Shown: one piece after another, positions 17,379 to 26,107 of the stretch
Layout of the letters: each line of letters opens with the position of its first letter
Numbering within the stretch: the stretch's first letter is position 1
DNA from: Lysinibacillus sp. KCTC 33748
Lineage (GTDB): Bacteria > Bacillota > Bacilli > Bacillales_A > Planococcaceae
Length of the DNA: 64,000 nt
Assembly: GCF_002237755.1 (NCBI RefSeq)
Contig: NZ_MWSJ01000002.1
Coordinates: 62,001 to 126,000, forward strand
Direction of reading: 5' to 3'
Position numbers and translations under genes: made by a program
The notes under the pieces: model-generated
The model's database searches: none
What the model saw: only the letters and a program-made list of their open reading frames with translations
Told to the model about the DNA's origin: nothing

Positions 17379-18584
17379 ATGGATTACATTCAAAAAGGGA
17401 CAAAGGCGTTTCATAAAGCAAACTGGGCTTTATTTTTAGCGGGCTTTATTACCTTTGCCAACTTATATGTGACACAGCCATTATTGCCAACATTTGCGAA
17501 GGAGTTTCATGTATCACCAGCCATTGCGAGTTTAACACTTTCTGTGACAACCTTTGCGTTATCCATCAGTATGATTATTGTTGGCTCATTATCAGAGGCA
17601 TGGGGCAGGAAGTCCTTGATGACGGTTTCTATTTTTGCGGCATCTATAATTACGCTTGCCCTTGCCTTTTCTCCAAATTTTGAAACGTTATTAGTGTTAC
17701 GTGTTATACAGGGTGTTGTTTTTGCAGGGTTGCCAGCAATTGCGATGGCTTATTTAGGGGAGGAAGTGGATCCATCTAGTTTAGGTATAGCAATGGGCTT
17801 ATACATAAGTGGTAATTCGGTAGGTGGGCTTAGTGGTCGAGTTATTATAGGGACATTAACGGATCTTTACAATTGGCAAGTGGGGATGATTGTACTAGGT
17901 GTTATCAGTCTAATGATTAGTGTGTTATTTATCTGGATGCTTCCTAACTCCAAGCATTTTACAGCTCGACCATTACAGATAAAATCATTGGCGACATCTC
18001 TTTTACAACATGTAAAGGACCCATCCATGCTTTGTCTTTTTGGTATTGGCTTTGTATTAATGGGGAGCTTTGTGACTCTTTATAACTACATTGGATTTAA
18101 ATTGATGGCGCCCCCTTATAATTTAAGTGCCACAATAGTTGGTTGGATTTTTGTTATTTACTTAGTAGGTACTTTTAGCTCTGCTTGGTTCGGTAGTCTA
18201 GCTGATCGATATGGCCGTCAAAAGATGCTGTTATTGTCTATTTCGATCATGTTTACAGGGGCGATTTTAACATCAAATGGGCTACTTAGTTTAAAAATTT
18301 TAGGGATTACAATCTTTACATTTGGCTTCTTTGCAGCACATTCGATTGCTAGTGGCTGGGTAAGTAAACGAGCCACTCATGATAAAGCACAAGCTTCTTC
18401 TCTCTATTTATTTTTCTATTATTTCGGTTCAAGTGTTGGAGGAACTGTAGGGGGTGTGTTTTGGATGTACTTCGGCTGGGGAGGCGTTATTAGTATGATT
18501 GCGGTATTTTTAGTCATTGCATGCTTACTTTCATTTTTATTAAAGGGGATCATTACTAAACAACGCATTGTAGCAGGGCGCTAG
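17379..18584 (+). CDS. MFS transporter
   Basis: A 401-residue major facilitator with twelve hydrophobic segments. The first-half loop motif appears as GSLSEAWGRKSLM (near residues 68-80) and its second-half counterpart as GSLADRYGRQKML (near 275). It resembles the YnfM/arabinose-efflux-like exporters that include many drug transporters. The start has TTAAGGAGAGAG upstream. The gene stands alone, divergent from the chemoreceptor gene. The 286-bp gap upstream shows no terminator or repeat. The substrate is unknown. Confidence 0.85.
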   Translation: MDYIQKGTKAFHKANWALFLAGFITFANLYVTQPLLPTFAKEFHVSPAIASLTLSVTTFALSISMIIVGSLSEAWGRKSLMTVSIFAASIITLALAFSPNFETLLVLRVIQGVVFAGLPAIAMAYLGEEVDPSSLGIAMGLYISGNSVGGLSGRVIIGTLTDLYNWQVGMIVLGVISLMISVLFIWMLPNSKHFTARPLQIKSLATSLLQHVKDPSMLCLFGIGFVLMGSFVTLYNYIGFKLMAPPYNLSATIVGWIFVIYLVGTFSSAWFGSLADRYGRQKMLLLSISIMFTGAILTSNGLLSLKILGITIFTFGFFAAHSIASGWVSKRATHDKAQASSLYLFFYYFGSSVGGTVGGVFWMYFGWGGVISMIAVFLVIACLLSFLLKGIITKQRIVAGR

Positions 18585-18714
18585 GAACCTTATTTATTTG
18601 TGGAGGGTTATTGAGCTTATTTCCTTCATTTGCATGATCTTCATAAAAAATGATTTGTCGTAAACTATCTGATAGTATAATGAGTAGACTGGATATAAAG
18701 AGGAGTTGAAAGAT

Positions 18715-19356
18715 ATGTGTGCACGTAATAAAGGATTTTCTTTTGTCTTTGCTTTGCTGGCGGTAGTTTTAGTTTTGACAGGTTGTGGAGCCACTAAAGA
18801 AAAATCGGAAGACAATGTAGATTATTCATCAAAGGTGAAGGAAAATCCAATTGTGACGATTACGATGGACAATGATGAAAAAATCGTCATCGAATTAGAG
18901 CCTTCTACAGCGCCGAATACGGTAGCAAATTTTATTTCCTTAGCTAAAAAAGGCTTTTATGATGGTCTTATTTTCCATCGAGTTGTCCCTGATTTTATGA
19001 TTCAAGGTGGAGATCCTTCAGGTAATGGTACAGGAGGACCGGATTATTCGATAGAAGGTGAGTTTACATCAAATGATTTTAAAAATGATTTAAAGCATGA
19101 ACGCGGTGTTATTTCAATGGCTCGTTCAAATGATCCGAATTCTGCGGGATCTCAATTTTTCATTATGGTAAAGGATACTTCGCAACTAGATGGCCAATAT
19201 GCTGCTTTTGGGAAAGTAATCGAGGGGATGGAAACAGTAGATGCTATCGCTGCTGTTGAACGAGAAGGTGAAAAACCAATCAAAGACCAACAAATGAAAA
19301 AGATCGAAGTAGATACAAAGGGCTTTGATTACCCAGCTCCAAAGGTAATAAAATAA
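18715..19356 (+). CDS. Cyclophilin-type peptidyl-prolyl isomerase lipoprotein
   Basis: A 213-residue lipoprotein with a signal peptide and lipobox LTGC (Cys near residue 24), so the enzyme should be anchored outside the membrane. The cyclophilin domain (about 45-205) has FHRVVPDFMIQGGDP, GTGGPDYSIEGEF, GVISMARSNDPNSAGSQFFI and YAAFGKVIEGMET, which include the catalytic Arg and Phe of the family. I chose ATG 18715, nine bases after AAGAGGAG. It is followed by a strong terminator. It probably aids folding of exported proteins. Confidence 0.92.
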   Translation: MCARNKGFSFVFALLAVVLVLTGCGATKEKSEDNVDYSSKVKENPIVTITMDNDEKIVIELEPSTAPNTVANFISLAKKGFYDGLIFHRVVPDFMIQGGDPSGNGTGGPDYSIEGEFTSNDFKNDLKHERGVISMARSNDPNSAGSQFFIMVKDTSQLDGQYAAFGKVIEGMETVDAIAAVEREGEKPIKDQQMKKIEVDTKGFDYPAPKVIK

Positions 19357-19376
19357 CAGATTTATAAATCCGAAAC

Positions 19377-19419
19377 AAAAAAGCATGAGAGATCAATTTT
19401 GATCTTCCATGCTTTTTTT
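19377..19419. terminator. Bidirectional terminator between the cyclophilin gene and fabI
   Basis: AAAAGCATG pairs with CATGCTTTT, with an inner GATCAA-TTTT-GATC stem. A-runs and T-runs flank both sides. It serves the two convergent genes. Confidence 0.88.
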
Positions 19420-19423
19420 GTAT

Positions 19424-20206
19424 TTAACCCATAATATTGTAGCCTGCGTCAATGTAAATCGTTTCGCCTGTTACACCGCGAGATAAGTGAGAAAGCATCA
19501 CGATTGTCATATCTGCTACTTCATCTTGTTGAACATTACGTTTTAAAGGAGCTGTTTCTTCGATTTTGTGTAAAATTGTATTGAAAGAAGGAACCCCTTT
19601 TGCAGCAAGTGTGCGAATCGCTCCAGCTGAGATTGCATTAACGCGAATATTATCTTTACCAATATCTGCAGCAAGATAGCGCATAGATGCCTCTAATGCA
19701 GCTTTTGCTACACCCATAACATTGTAACCATCAAGGACACGCTCTGCTCCTAAGTAACTCATTGTTACGATAGAACCACCTTCAGTCATATAAGGATGTG
19801 CGGCCTTTGCTGCTGAAATAAGAGAATAGGCGCTAGTGTCTTGCGCAAATGCATAGCCATCACGAGTTGTATTTAAGAAACGATTGTGTAAATCTTCTGC
19901 ATTAGCAAACGCTACTGAGTGGACAATCCCGTGGATTACGCCTACTTTTGTACCGATTTCTTCGAAAGCGGCTTTTGTGCCCTCGTCGCTGTTAACATCA
20001 CATTGTACGATCAGTGAATCAGATTGTCCGATTTTCTCTAATTGCATTTGTAATTTTTTTAATGAACGTTCTTGACGGTATGTGAAAATAACATTTGCGC
20101 CTACATCAAATAAACGTTTTGCGATACCCCAAGCAATACTTCGATCGTTTGCCACGCCCATTACGACAATATTCTTATCTTTTAATTGTAATAAATTATC
20201 CATCAT
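19424..20206 (-). CDS. fabI: Enoyl-ACP reductase FabI
   Basis: A 260-residue NAD(P)H-dependent enzyme that completes each fatty acid elongation round. The Rossmann start is VVMGVANDRSIAWGIAK (residues 14-30). The catalytic Tyr-x6-Lys is visible as GYNVMGVAKAALEASMRYLAADIG. The C-terminus YIDAGYNIMG is typical. ATG 20206 has AAAGGGG upstream and is followed at once by a second ATG. Upstream lies a FapR-like palindrome overlapping the probable promoter, matching the known control of fabI by FapR in Bacillus. Confidence 0.95.
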   Translation of the reverse strand: MMDNLLQLKDKNIVVMGVANDRSIAWGIAKRLFDVGANVIFTYRQERSLKKLQMQLEKIGQSDSLIVQCDVNSDEGTKAAFEEIGTKVGVIHGIVHSVAFANAEDLHNRFLNTTRDGYAFAQDTSAYSLISAAKAAHPYMTEGGSIVTMSYLGAERVLDGYNVMGVAKAALEASMRYLAADIGKDNIRVNAISAGAIRTLAAKGVPSFNTILHKIEETAPLKRNVQQDEVADMTIVMLSHLSRGVTGETIYIDAGYNIMG

Positions 20207-20247
20207 CTAATAAGAACCCCTTTATGTTTATGAAATAATATCTGTTA

Positions 20248-20264
20248 TTAGTACCAACTACTAA
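20248..20264 (-). promoter_or_regulatory. FapR-like operator of fabI
   Basis: The palindrome TTAGTA-CCAAC-TACTAA closely resembles the FapR box (TTAGTACCTGGTACTAA). A possible -10 TATTAT lies just downstream on the minus strand, so bound FapR would cover the -35 region. Confidence 0.7.
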
Positions 20265-20343
20265 AATCTTATCATACATAAAAAATGGTTGCAATAATAA
20301 GATGAAAAGAGTGACCAACTTTACGTTGAAAAGTACAAAAAAA

Positions 20344-20369
20344 TTCATCTCTACTATGTTAGAGATGAA
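20344..20369 (-). terminator. Terminator-like hairpin between fabI and the repeat
   Basis: A 10-bp perfect stem (TTCATCTCTA with TAGAGATGAA), followed on the minus strand by seven T. It could stop read-through from the ferredoxin side before the fabI promoter. Confidence 0.6.
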
Positions 20370-20463
20370 CCTGAAGGGGGTTATTTACATTTTTGCTGCA
20401 AGATTATTTAATTGATTAATCTGGTATAAGCAAGAATCTATACGAATCTATTAATTAAATTAT

Positions 20464-20744
20464 GGATCATCACCAAACAAAACGTGTGGTTGATTTCCGT
20501 TCCGACTGGGCGCTTTGTAGCTGCCGCTTTGCTTTCGCACAGATAAAACATTTGCTGACGCTTCGTTATGCTACAGGGTCTCACGCCAACAGATGTTTTT
20601 TTGCGAGAAAGTGTAGTGGCAATATGGCGGCAGCGTCGATGTTGGCCGCGAAGGCGTTATCACAGGATATGATGATTTTAGCCTTCGATCCTCGATTGCT
20701 GATCCCAAAGGAGTCGCCCATTCTCCGCTCCAATCAACTAATAC
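20464..20744 (-). repeat. Family A intergenic repeat, reverse orientation
   Basis: It reads as family A on the minus strand. It has the GGATCATCACCA inverted end at 20464, GTGTGGTTGATTTCCGTTCC, core modules with GCTTTCGCACAG and AAAACATTTGCTGACGC, the GCGAAGGCGTTATCACAGG hairpin block and GGAGTCGCCCATTCTCCGC. It fills the gap between two terminator-like hairpins. A 104-codon ORF across it is spurious. Confidence 0.85.
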
Positions 20745-20760
20745 ATGAGGAGATAAAAAT

Positions 20761-20786
20761 AAAGGCACCCAGTTAAGGGTGCCTTT
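20761..20786 (-). terminator. Terminator of the ferredoxin gene
   Basis: AAAGGCACCC pairs with GGGTGCCTTT around a 6-nt loop. On the minus strand it is followed by ATTTTTAT. It lies 17 bp beyond the ferredoxin stop. Confidence 0.82.
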
Positions 20787-20802
20787 AAAGATACAATTAA
20801 AA

Positions 20803-21078
<276 letters not shown>

Positions 21079-21160
21079 CTATCAAAGCTTCATACTCATT
21101 TTAAAGATGTTTATCTTACATTTCAACATAAATACTATTAAATTGGAGGAATTTGCGTCT

Positions 21161-22189
21161 ATGTTTCATCAAATTTTATTGCAAATCTTTCAAAAACTAA
21201 ATAACGAACGAACTATTTCTGCTGCTTATCATGTATTAAGAGGAAAGCGCTCAGGTCAGACTATTCAAGACATTGGCCTATTTAAGTTACATAATTATTT
21301 TGGGTTATTACCTAAGTTACCTCGGAAGACATTTGATGAAGCTGTATCATTATTTTTGCAGTATAGTTGGTTAACAATACAAGAATCTGGTCACTATTCC
21401 ATGACAAAGCTAGGTTTACAGCGAGCGGAGCAGACGCCTGACTTTTTATTTGACGGATGGCACTATAGGGGAAATGAGCATATATTTTTTGCAAGGTTCT
21501 CGTTAATTGTACAAAGTTTATCTTATCAAAATGCTGGGGTTCGTTCGTTTTCTCCTATTAGTAGGGATACGAATATTCAATCCTGGGTGCGAACTTTTTT
21601 AGTCGAGCATCACTATCAAGATGGACATTTACAGCAACAATTATTACAGGAATGTGAACAGGTACTGTCTGTGTTACCCTTGTTAGATGCTAATAAGCAA
21701 CTCGTTCTCTATCGGTTAAGTGGTCATAGATTACCAGGGTGGACGTGGCAGCAGCTTGCTAGTCAACGACAGGAAACAGTTTTAGATTGTCAACTAGCGT
21801 TTATAGAATTGCTACATACGTTATTAAATGAAGTTCATCAGACAAATGATTGTCCCTTGCTCGGTAAAATAACTGAGGGATTAAGAGTAAAAGCATTATT
21901 AACTGATTCAGCACAGCAAACAGCACATTTATATGAGCAGGGCTATTCAATTGAACAGATTGTGCGAATAAGGAAATTAAAACAAAGTACAATTGAGGAT
22001 CATTTGGTAGAATTAGCTATGAATGAACCGAACTTTTCGATTGGTCCTTTCGTCTCTTATGAAGAAGCGGAAAAAGTTTGGCAGGCATCGAAACATTATC
22101 AAACTAAAAAATTAAAAACATTGCATGAAGTAGTTGAAGGTATGAGTTATTTTCAGTTAAGGCTTGTCCTTGCGAAAGGAGAAGTATAA
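21161..22189 (+). CDS. ypbB: YpbB-like helix-turn-helix protein
   Basis: A 342-residue protein matching YpbB, which precedes recQ in bacilli. The C-terminal part holds a helix-turn-helix similar to the RecQ-associated HTH_40 domain: YEQGYSIEQIVRIRKLKQSTIEDHLVELAM (about residues 260-288). The N-terminal half is helical and uncharacterised. I chose ATG 21161, with TTGGAGGAA upstream. Starting at 21038 would overlap the divergent ferredoxin start and add 41 non-conserved residues. The stop directly abuts the RecQ start codon, so translation is coupled. It probably assists RecQ, but its role is unproven. Confidence 0.85.
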   Translation: MFHQILLQIFQKLNNERTISAAYHVLRGKRSGQTIQDIGLFKLHNYFGLLPKLPRKTFDEAVSLFLQYSWLTIQESGHYSMTKLGLQRAEQTPDFLFDGWHYRGNEHIFFARFSLIVQSLSYQNAGVRSFSPISRDTNIQSWVRTFLVEHHYQDGHLQQQLLQECEQVLSVLPLLDANKQLVLYRLSGHRLPGWTWQQLASQRQETVLDCQLAFIELLHTLLNEVHQTNDCPLLGKITEGLRVKALLTDSAQQTAHLYEQGYSIEQIVRIRKLKQSTIEDHLVELAMNEPNFSIGPFVSYEEAEKVWQASKHYQTKKLKTLHEVVEGMSYFQLRLVLAKGEV

Positions 22190-23632
22190 ATGGAACTTGA
22201 ACAAACGTTAGCAAAGTATTTTGGCTATACAACATTTCGTCCAGGCCAAAAAGAGGTCATAGAAGCAATTTTAGAAAAAAAAGATGTAATTGCTTTATTA
22301 CCAACAGGAATGGGGAAATCACTTTGTTACCAGTTGCCAGGATATATTTTGCAGAAGCCGGTTTTAATTGTTTCTCCTTTGCTTTCTCTCATGCAGGATC
22401 AAGTAGAGGAGCTAAAACGCTTTGGTGAAAAGAGGGTAGTTGCCTTAAATTCATTTTTAACCGTAAGTGAAAAACGATATGCGTTACATTTCTTAGAGCA
22501 GTTTCGTTTTATCTTTACTTCGCCAGAGATGCTTTTACAGCAACAGGTTCAAGATAAGCTTTCACAAATGCAGCTAGGTCTTATCGTAGTGGATGAGGCA
22601 CACTGTATTTCACAGTGGGGCTTTGATTTTAGACCAGATTATTTACGAATTGGACAATGGTTTTCACAAGTGAATCGGCCACCTGTTTTAGCTTTATCAG
22701 CGACTGCGACGAATAAAGTAGTCAATGATATACGAGATACATTGTCGCTGGATACGCCATTTGAGTTTTTGTACAATGTGGATCGGCCTAATATTCATCT
22801 TGGGCGTGTTGTATTTGAGGATAGGGCAGATAAAGCACATTGGATTATGCAGCATGTTAAAGAGACTGCAGGACCGGGTATATTATATATGTCCTCGCGG
22901 AAGCGTGCTGAACAATATAGTGCGGCGCTTATACAGGCAGGTATAAGAGCGGCAGCGTATCATGCAGGATATATTGCTGAGGACCGTCAGTTTATTCAGC
23001 AACAGTTTATTGACGGAGAGCTCGACTGGATTGTGGCTACGAATGCTTTTGGAATGGGTATCAATAAGTCTGATATTCGTCAGGTCATCCATGAAACGAT
23101 GCCTGCTAATGTAGAAAATTACATGCAGGAAATTGGCCGTGCAGGGCGTGATGGTCAACCAGCGCTCGCTATATTACTATATAGTGATGGCGACGAGGAA
23201 CTTGCGAAATTTGTTGTAACAGGCGATTTGCCAACAGCTGGTCATGTTGATCGTTATCAGGAACTGCTAAATCAACAAGTACACCCTTCTCAAATGTTGA
23301 AAAATGGAGAACTAAGTGAGACCGCTTTTCGTGTGCTTGATTTCTGGCTGCAACAAGAAACGATGGAACAAGTGAAAGTGCGTTTAAATCATTTGGCACT
23401 AGAAAAATATCATGCTGTCGATAAAATGCATAAAATGACTCAGACAAAAGACTGTATACGCACTAAGTTAGTCGGGTATTTTGGGCAAAAATTGCTGAAA
23501 AAACCGGAAAACTGTTGTGAAAATTGTGGAATCCATTATGATGAAATCAATAAGGTACGCTTGACGGAAGAGAAGAAAATAGAAATGATTCCATGGAAAA
23601 GTCGGTTAAAACAACTTTTAATTGGTTTATAG
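22190..23632 (+). CDS. recQ: RecQ family ATP-dependent DNA helicase
   Basis: A 480-residue 3'-5' DNA helicase for recombination and repair. Motifs are FRPGQ (motif 0), PTGMGKS (Walker A, 38-44), DEAH (135-138), SATAT (motif III), ATNAFGMGINK (motif V) and QEIGRAGRDGQ (motif VI). A zinc-binding cysteine set near the C-terminus includes CCENCG. The protein lacks an HRDC domain, like the shorter RecQ of bacilli (RecS). It starts immediately after the ypbB stop. A family A repeat begins 5 bp past its stop codon. Confidence 0.94.
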   Translation: MELEQTLAKYFGYTTFRPGQKEVIEAILEKKDVIALLPTGMGKSLCYQLPGYILQKPVLIVSPLLSLMQDQVEELKRFGEKRVVALNSFLTVSEKRYALHFLEQFRFIFTSPEMLLQQQVQDKLSQMQLGLIVVDEAHCISQWGFDFRPDYLRIGQWFSQVNRPPVLALSATATNKVVNDIRDTLSLDTPFEFLYNVDRPNIHLGRVVFEDRADKAHWIMQHVKETAGPGILYMSSRKRAEQYSAALIQAGIRAAAYHAGYIAEDRQFIQQQFIDGELDWIVATNAFGMGINKSDIRQVIHETMPANVENYMQEIGRAGRDGQPALAILLYSDGDEELAKFVVTGDLPTAGHVDRYQELLNQQVHPSQMLKNGELSETAFRVLDFWLQQETMEQVKVRLNHLALEKYHAVDKMHKMTQTKDCIRTKLVGYFGQKLLKKPENCCENCGIHYDEINKVRLTEEKKIEMIPWKSRLKQLLIGL

Positions 23633-23636
23633 AGGC

Positions 23637-23827
23637 TTATCACCAAAAGTTGTGGATGATATTTGTTAAACGTATGCATATAAGTTGATCTTTGTTTCTA
23701 CTGGGCGGCCGCTTGGATAAGCGCCACAGATGTGACACAGGGCAAGTCTTGCGAGAGAAGTGGCTCAGCGGATGTCCTCCGGAAAGTGTCCAGTCGGAAC
23801 GGATCGACCCCAAGCTATGGTGATAAA
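23637..23827 (+). repeat. Family A intergenic repeat, internally deleted copy
   Basis: A 191-bp copy with perfect 9-bp inverted ends (TTATCACCA and TGGTGATAA). It keeps ATATAAGTTGATC at the left and GTGGCTCAGCGGATGTCC, CCAGTCGGAACGGAT at the right. It lacks most of the central hairpin block. It starts 5 bp after the recQ stop. Confidence 0.85.
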
Positions 23828-23922
23828 CCCTTTTTAGACTATAATTTACGGTCATTTACTTTTTTCGCAAAATTCGTCATAATAGAATGATAGAAAGCGT
23901 AGTGAGGTTGGAGGAAAGACGA

Positions 23923-24681
23923 ATGAGTAAAGAAGATTATCGCGATAAAATCGAAGAACATCGTCAATCTTTTGAAGAAGAACAAAAAGAACAGGAAGCT
24001 TTATCTAGAGTTGCAAGAATGAATAAAAATGGAAGTAATAATAAAAAGCCAAAAAATACAAAACGAAAAACGCCATTAATGACGATTCTTTTTGTGATTT
24101 TTATCTTAATTCCATTATCTATATTAGTCTATTTCTTAAAATTCTATGAACCTGGATCAACGATTGAAGAGGCTGAAAAAAATTCTTCAGAGGAAATTGT
24201 AGAAATTGACAATTCGGGGAATAAAACTGTACCTGTGTCAACTGACAAAAACAAAGATGGCGATAAAGCAGACAAAGAAAAGGGAACGTCTAAGAAAGAC
24301 ACTGAAAAATTAGCAGCAGAACAGAAGGCAGCAGAGGAAGCGAAAAAAGCCGAAGCAGCCAAGAATGCAGAAGAAGCTAGAAAAGCCGAAGTAGCTAAGA
24401 ATGCAGAGGAAGCTAGAAAAGCCGATGAAGCTAGAAGAGCACAAGCCGAAGCGGATAGAAAAGCTGAACAAGCACGTAAGGCTGAGGAAGCACGAAAAGC
24501 AGAAGAAGCAAAACAATCTGCAAAAGCAAGTACACATACTGTAAAAACAAATGAAAACCTATATCGTATTGCATTGAATCACTACGGTGATGGCAGTGAA
24601 GCAACACTAGCGAAAATCCGTGCAGCCAACGGTATGTCTTCTAATAATATATCAGTTGGGCAAGTGATTAAGTTACCATAA
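23923..24681 (+). CDS. ypbE: YpbE-like membrane protein with LysM domain
   Basis: A 252-residue bitopic protein. It has a charged cytoplasmic N-terminus (1-48), one transmembrane helix (about 50-72), a long extracytoplasmic stretch of Ala/Glu/Lys repeats (AEEARKAE units, about 130-205) and a C-terminal LysM domain (about 207-252). The LysM domain contains THTVKTNENLYRIALNHYGDGSE and NNISVGQVIKLP. LysM binds peptidoglycan. I chose ATG 23923 with TTGGAGGAAAG upstream. The position after recQ is conserved with B. subtilis. The repeat tract is low-complexity and probably varies in length between strains. Confidence 0.88.
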   Translation: MSKEDYRDKIEEHRQSFEEEQKEQEALSRVARMNKNGSNNKKPKNTKRKTPLMTILFVIFILIPLSILVYFLKFYEPGSTIEEAEKNSSEEIVEIDNSGNKTVPVSTDKNKDGDKADKEKGTSKKDTEKLAAEQKAAEEAKKAEAAKNAEEARKAEVAKNAEEARKADEARRAQAEADRKAEQARKAEEARKAEEAKQSAKASTHTVKTNENLYRIALNHYGDGSEATLAKIRAANGMSSNNISVGQVIKLP

Positions 24682-24780
24682 GAAAACAGATGTCATTCTT
24701 TGGCAATGATGTTTTTCGAGTATAAAATAATGGACAAACGTTAACACCAAATATGGTTAAGGCGTACGTCTTATTTAGTG

Positions 24781-24817
24781 AAAAGGCGATTCTTTATTTT
24801 AAATGAATCGTCTTTTT
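24781..24817 (+). terminator. Terminator between ypbE and ypbG
   Basis: GGCGATTC pairs with GAATCGTC, with flanking A- and T-runs. It overlaps a possible upstream ATG of the next ORF, which argues against that start. Confidence 0.75.
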
Positions 24818-24841
24818 GTTTTCGTAGGGAGAAGTGGAAGA

Positions 24842-25597
24842 ATGATTTATTTTGGACTATTTGTTTTAGTAGTCATCGCGTTCGGACTTTATATGTTGAA
24901 GGTTGCACATGAAAATAATGTTTTACATCATCAATTGCAATTAAAGGGTGAACAGGAAAAGATCCGATTATTTTTTATCTCGGATACCCATTTACGCAAA
25001 ATTAACCGACAGATGATTGAGCAGTTAGATGGTCCATTTGATGCTGTTATTATTGGTGGAGATTTTGCAGATGGACGTACACCTATTCAACGTATTCATG
25101 ACAACCTAAATTTATTAACGCCTTTAGGACCAACTTATTTTATATGGGGTAATAATGACAGAGAAGTAGGCGAAGAGCAATTTCGAAGTATTTTACAGGA
25201 CCATGGTGTTCAGATTATTGCCAATGATGCTGTATTACTCCCTAAAAAAAACCGCTTTTGGCTTAATGCAATTGAAGACACGTCTATAATGAAAAGTAGG
25301 TTTGATGAAGCATTTGCAAAGGTTGAAGAGAAAGACTTAGTTGTTTTCATCGCACATAACCCTGGTGTTTTTGCAGAAGTCCGTGCAAAATTTAAAGCAG
25401 ATTTAATGATGGGCGGGCATTTACACGGTGGTCAAATTAGACTTGGCCCATATGGGGTGCATCCTAAAGGCTCATATCGAGAGCGTGAAGGTGTGATGAC
25501 GTTAGTAAGCAACGGCTACGGTACTACATTATTACCTTTCCGACTTGGTGCGAGACCGCAGTGTCATATTATTGACATTGAAGTTTCGGATAAATAA
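24842..25597 (+). CDS. ypbG: Membrane-anchored metallophosphoesterase YpbG
   Basis: A 251-residue calcineurin-type phosphoesterase with an N-terminal membrane anchor (residues 2-20). Metal-binding motifs are SDTHL (about 44-48), GGDFADG (near 70), WGNNDRE (near 101), AHNPG (near 170) and GGHLHGGQ (near 192). I chose ATG 24842, with GGGAGAAGTGG upstream. ATG 24803 lies inside the terminator hairpin. The neighbourhood matches ypbG. The substrate is unknown. Confidence 0.88.
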   Translation: MIYFGLFVLVVIAFGLYMLKVAHENNVLHHQLQLKGEQEKIRLFFISDTHLRKINRQMIEQLDGPFDAVIIGGDFADGRTPIQRIHDNLNLLTPLGPTYFIWGNNDREVGEEQFRSILQDHGVQIIANDAVLLPKKNRFWLNAIEDTSIMKSRFDEAFAKVEEKDLVVFIAHNPGVFAEVRAKFKADLMMGGHLHGGQIRLGPYGVHPKGSYREREGVMTLVSNGYGTTLLPFRLGARPQCHIIDIEVSDK

Positions 25598-25663
25598 ACA
25601 ACCAAAAGTCGTTAGAAGGCGTATAATGGAAGCGATAAGGATTTATTCGGTAAAAGCCCGATT

Positions 25664-26059
25664 AATCAATTATGCCTCGGCATAATTGCGTCCGGAATCG
25701 GCTTTGTGCATAGGGCTGCAGATGTTTTTTGTGCGAAAGCGCAGTGCTAACGTAGCGTCAGCAACACGAGGGCCGACACGATGTCGATCATTTCGGTAAT
25801 GCCACAGGACGTGGCGTTTTTACCGATGCGGGTCAGTTAGCCGTTATCGCATGGATGCGATGGTTTTAGGCTAACATCCCCTCAGAACTCCTTTCCGATT
25901 TCCGTGACATCCGCCGGAGGCTTTAGGCCAACAAATGTTTTCTGTGCGAAAGCGCAGTGCTAACGTAGCGACAGCAACAACATGAAGTTGGTCACTGGGT
26001 CATGTGTTGCTGTCGCTTCGCTTTCGTTACAAAAGATATTTGCTGAAAGAAGTTAAAAG
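25664..26059 (-). repeat. Family B intergenic repeat, composite long copy
   Basis: It reads as family B on the minus strand: terminal hairpin near 25665-25690, CCGGAATCGGCTTTGTGC, then two separate copies of the core module (GTGCGAAAGCGCAGTGC at about 25725 and again at about 25945). Also present are the GCCACAGGACGTGGC hairpin, the ATGTCGATC block, the TTAGCC hairpin block, and the left end GCTGAAAGAAGTTAAAA at 26059. With 396 bp it is the longest copy. The duplicated core suggests recombination between copies. Confidence 0.87.
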
Positions 26060-26107
26060 TAAAGTATTAGTATATTGCTAATACAAAGTTGATAGGAGTG
26101 TCAAGAA

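Noticed and set aside
20462..20776. A 104-codon open frame between fabI and ferredoxin
   Set aside because: It lies almost wholly inside a family A repeat in reverse orientation, has no ribosome site, and the same sequence in other copies is not open in this frame.
24803..24841. Upstream ATG for ypbG
   Set aside because: It is in the terminator hairpin of ypbE, and the better ribosome site serves ATG 24842.
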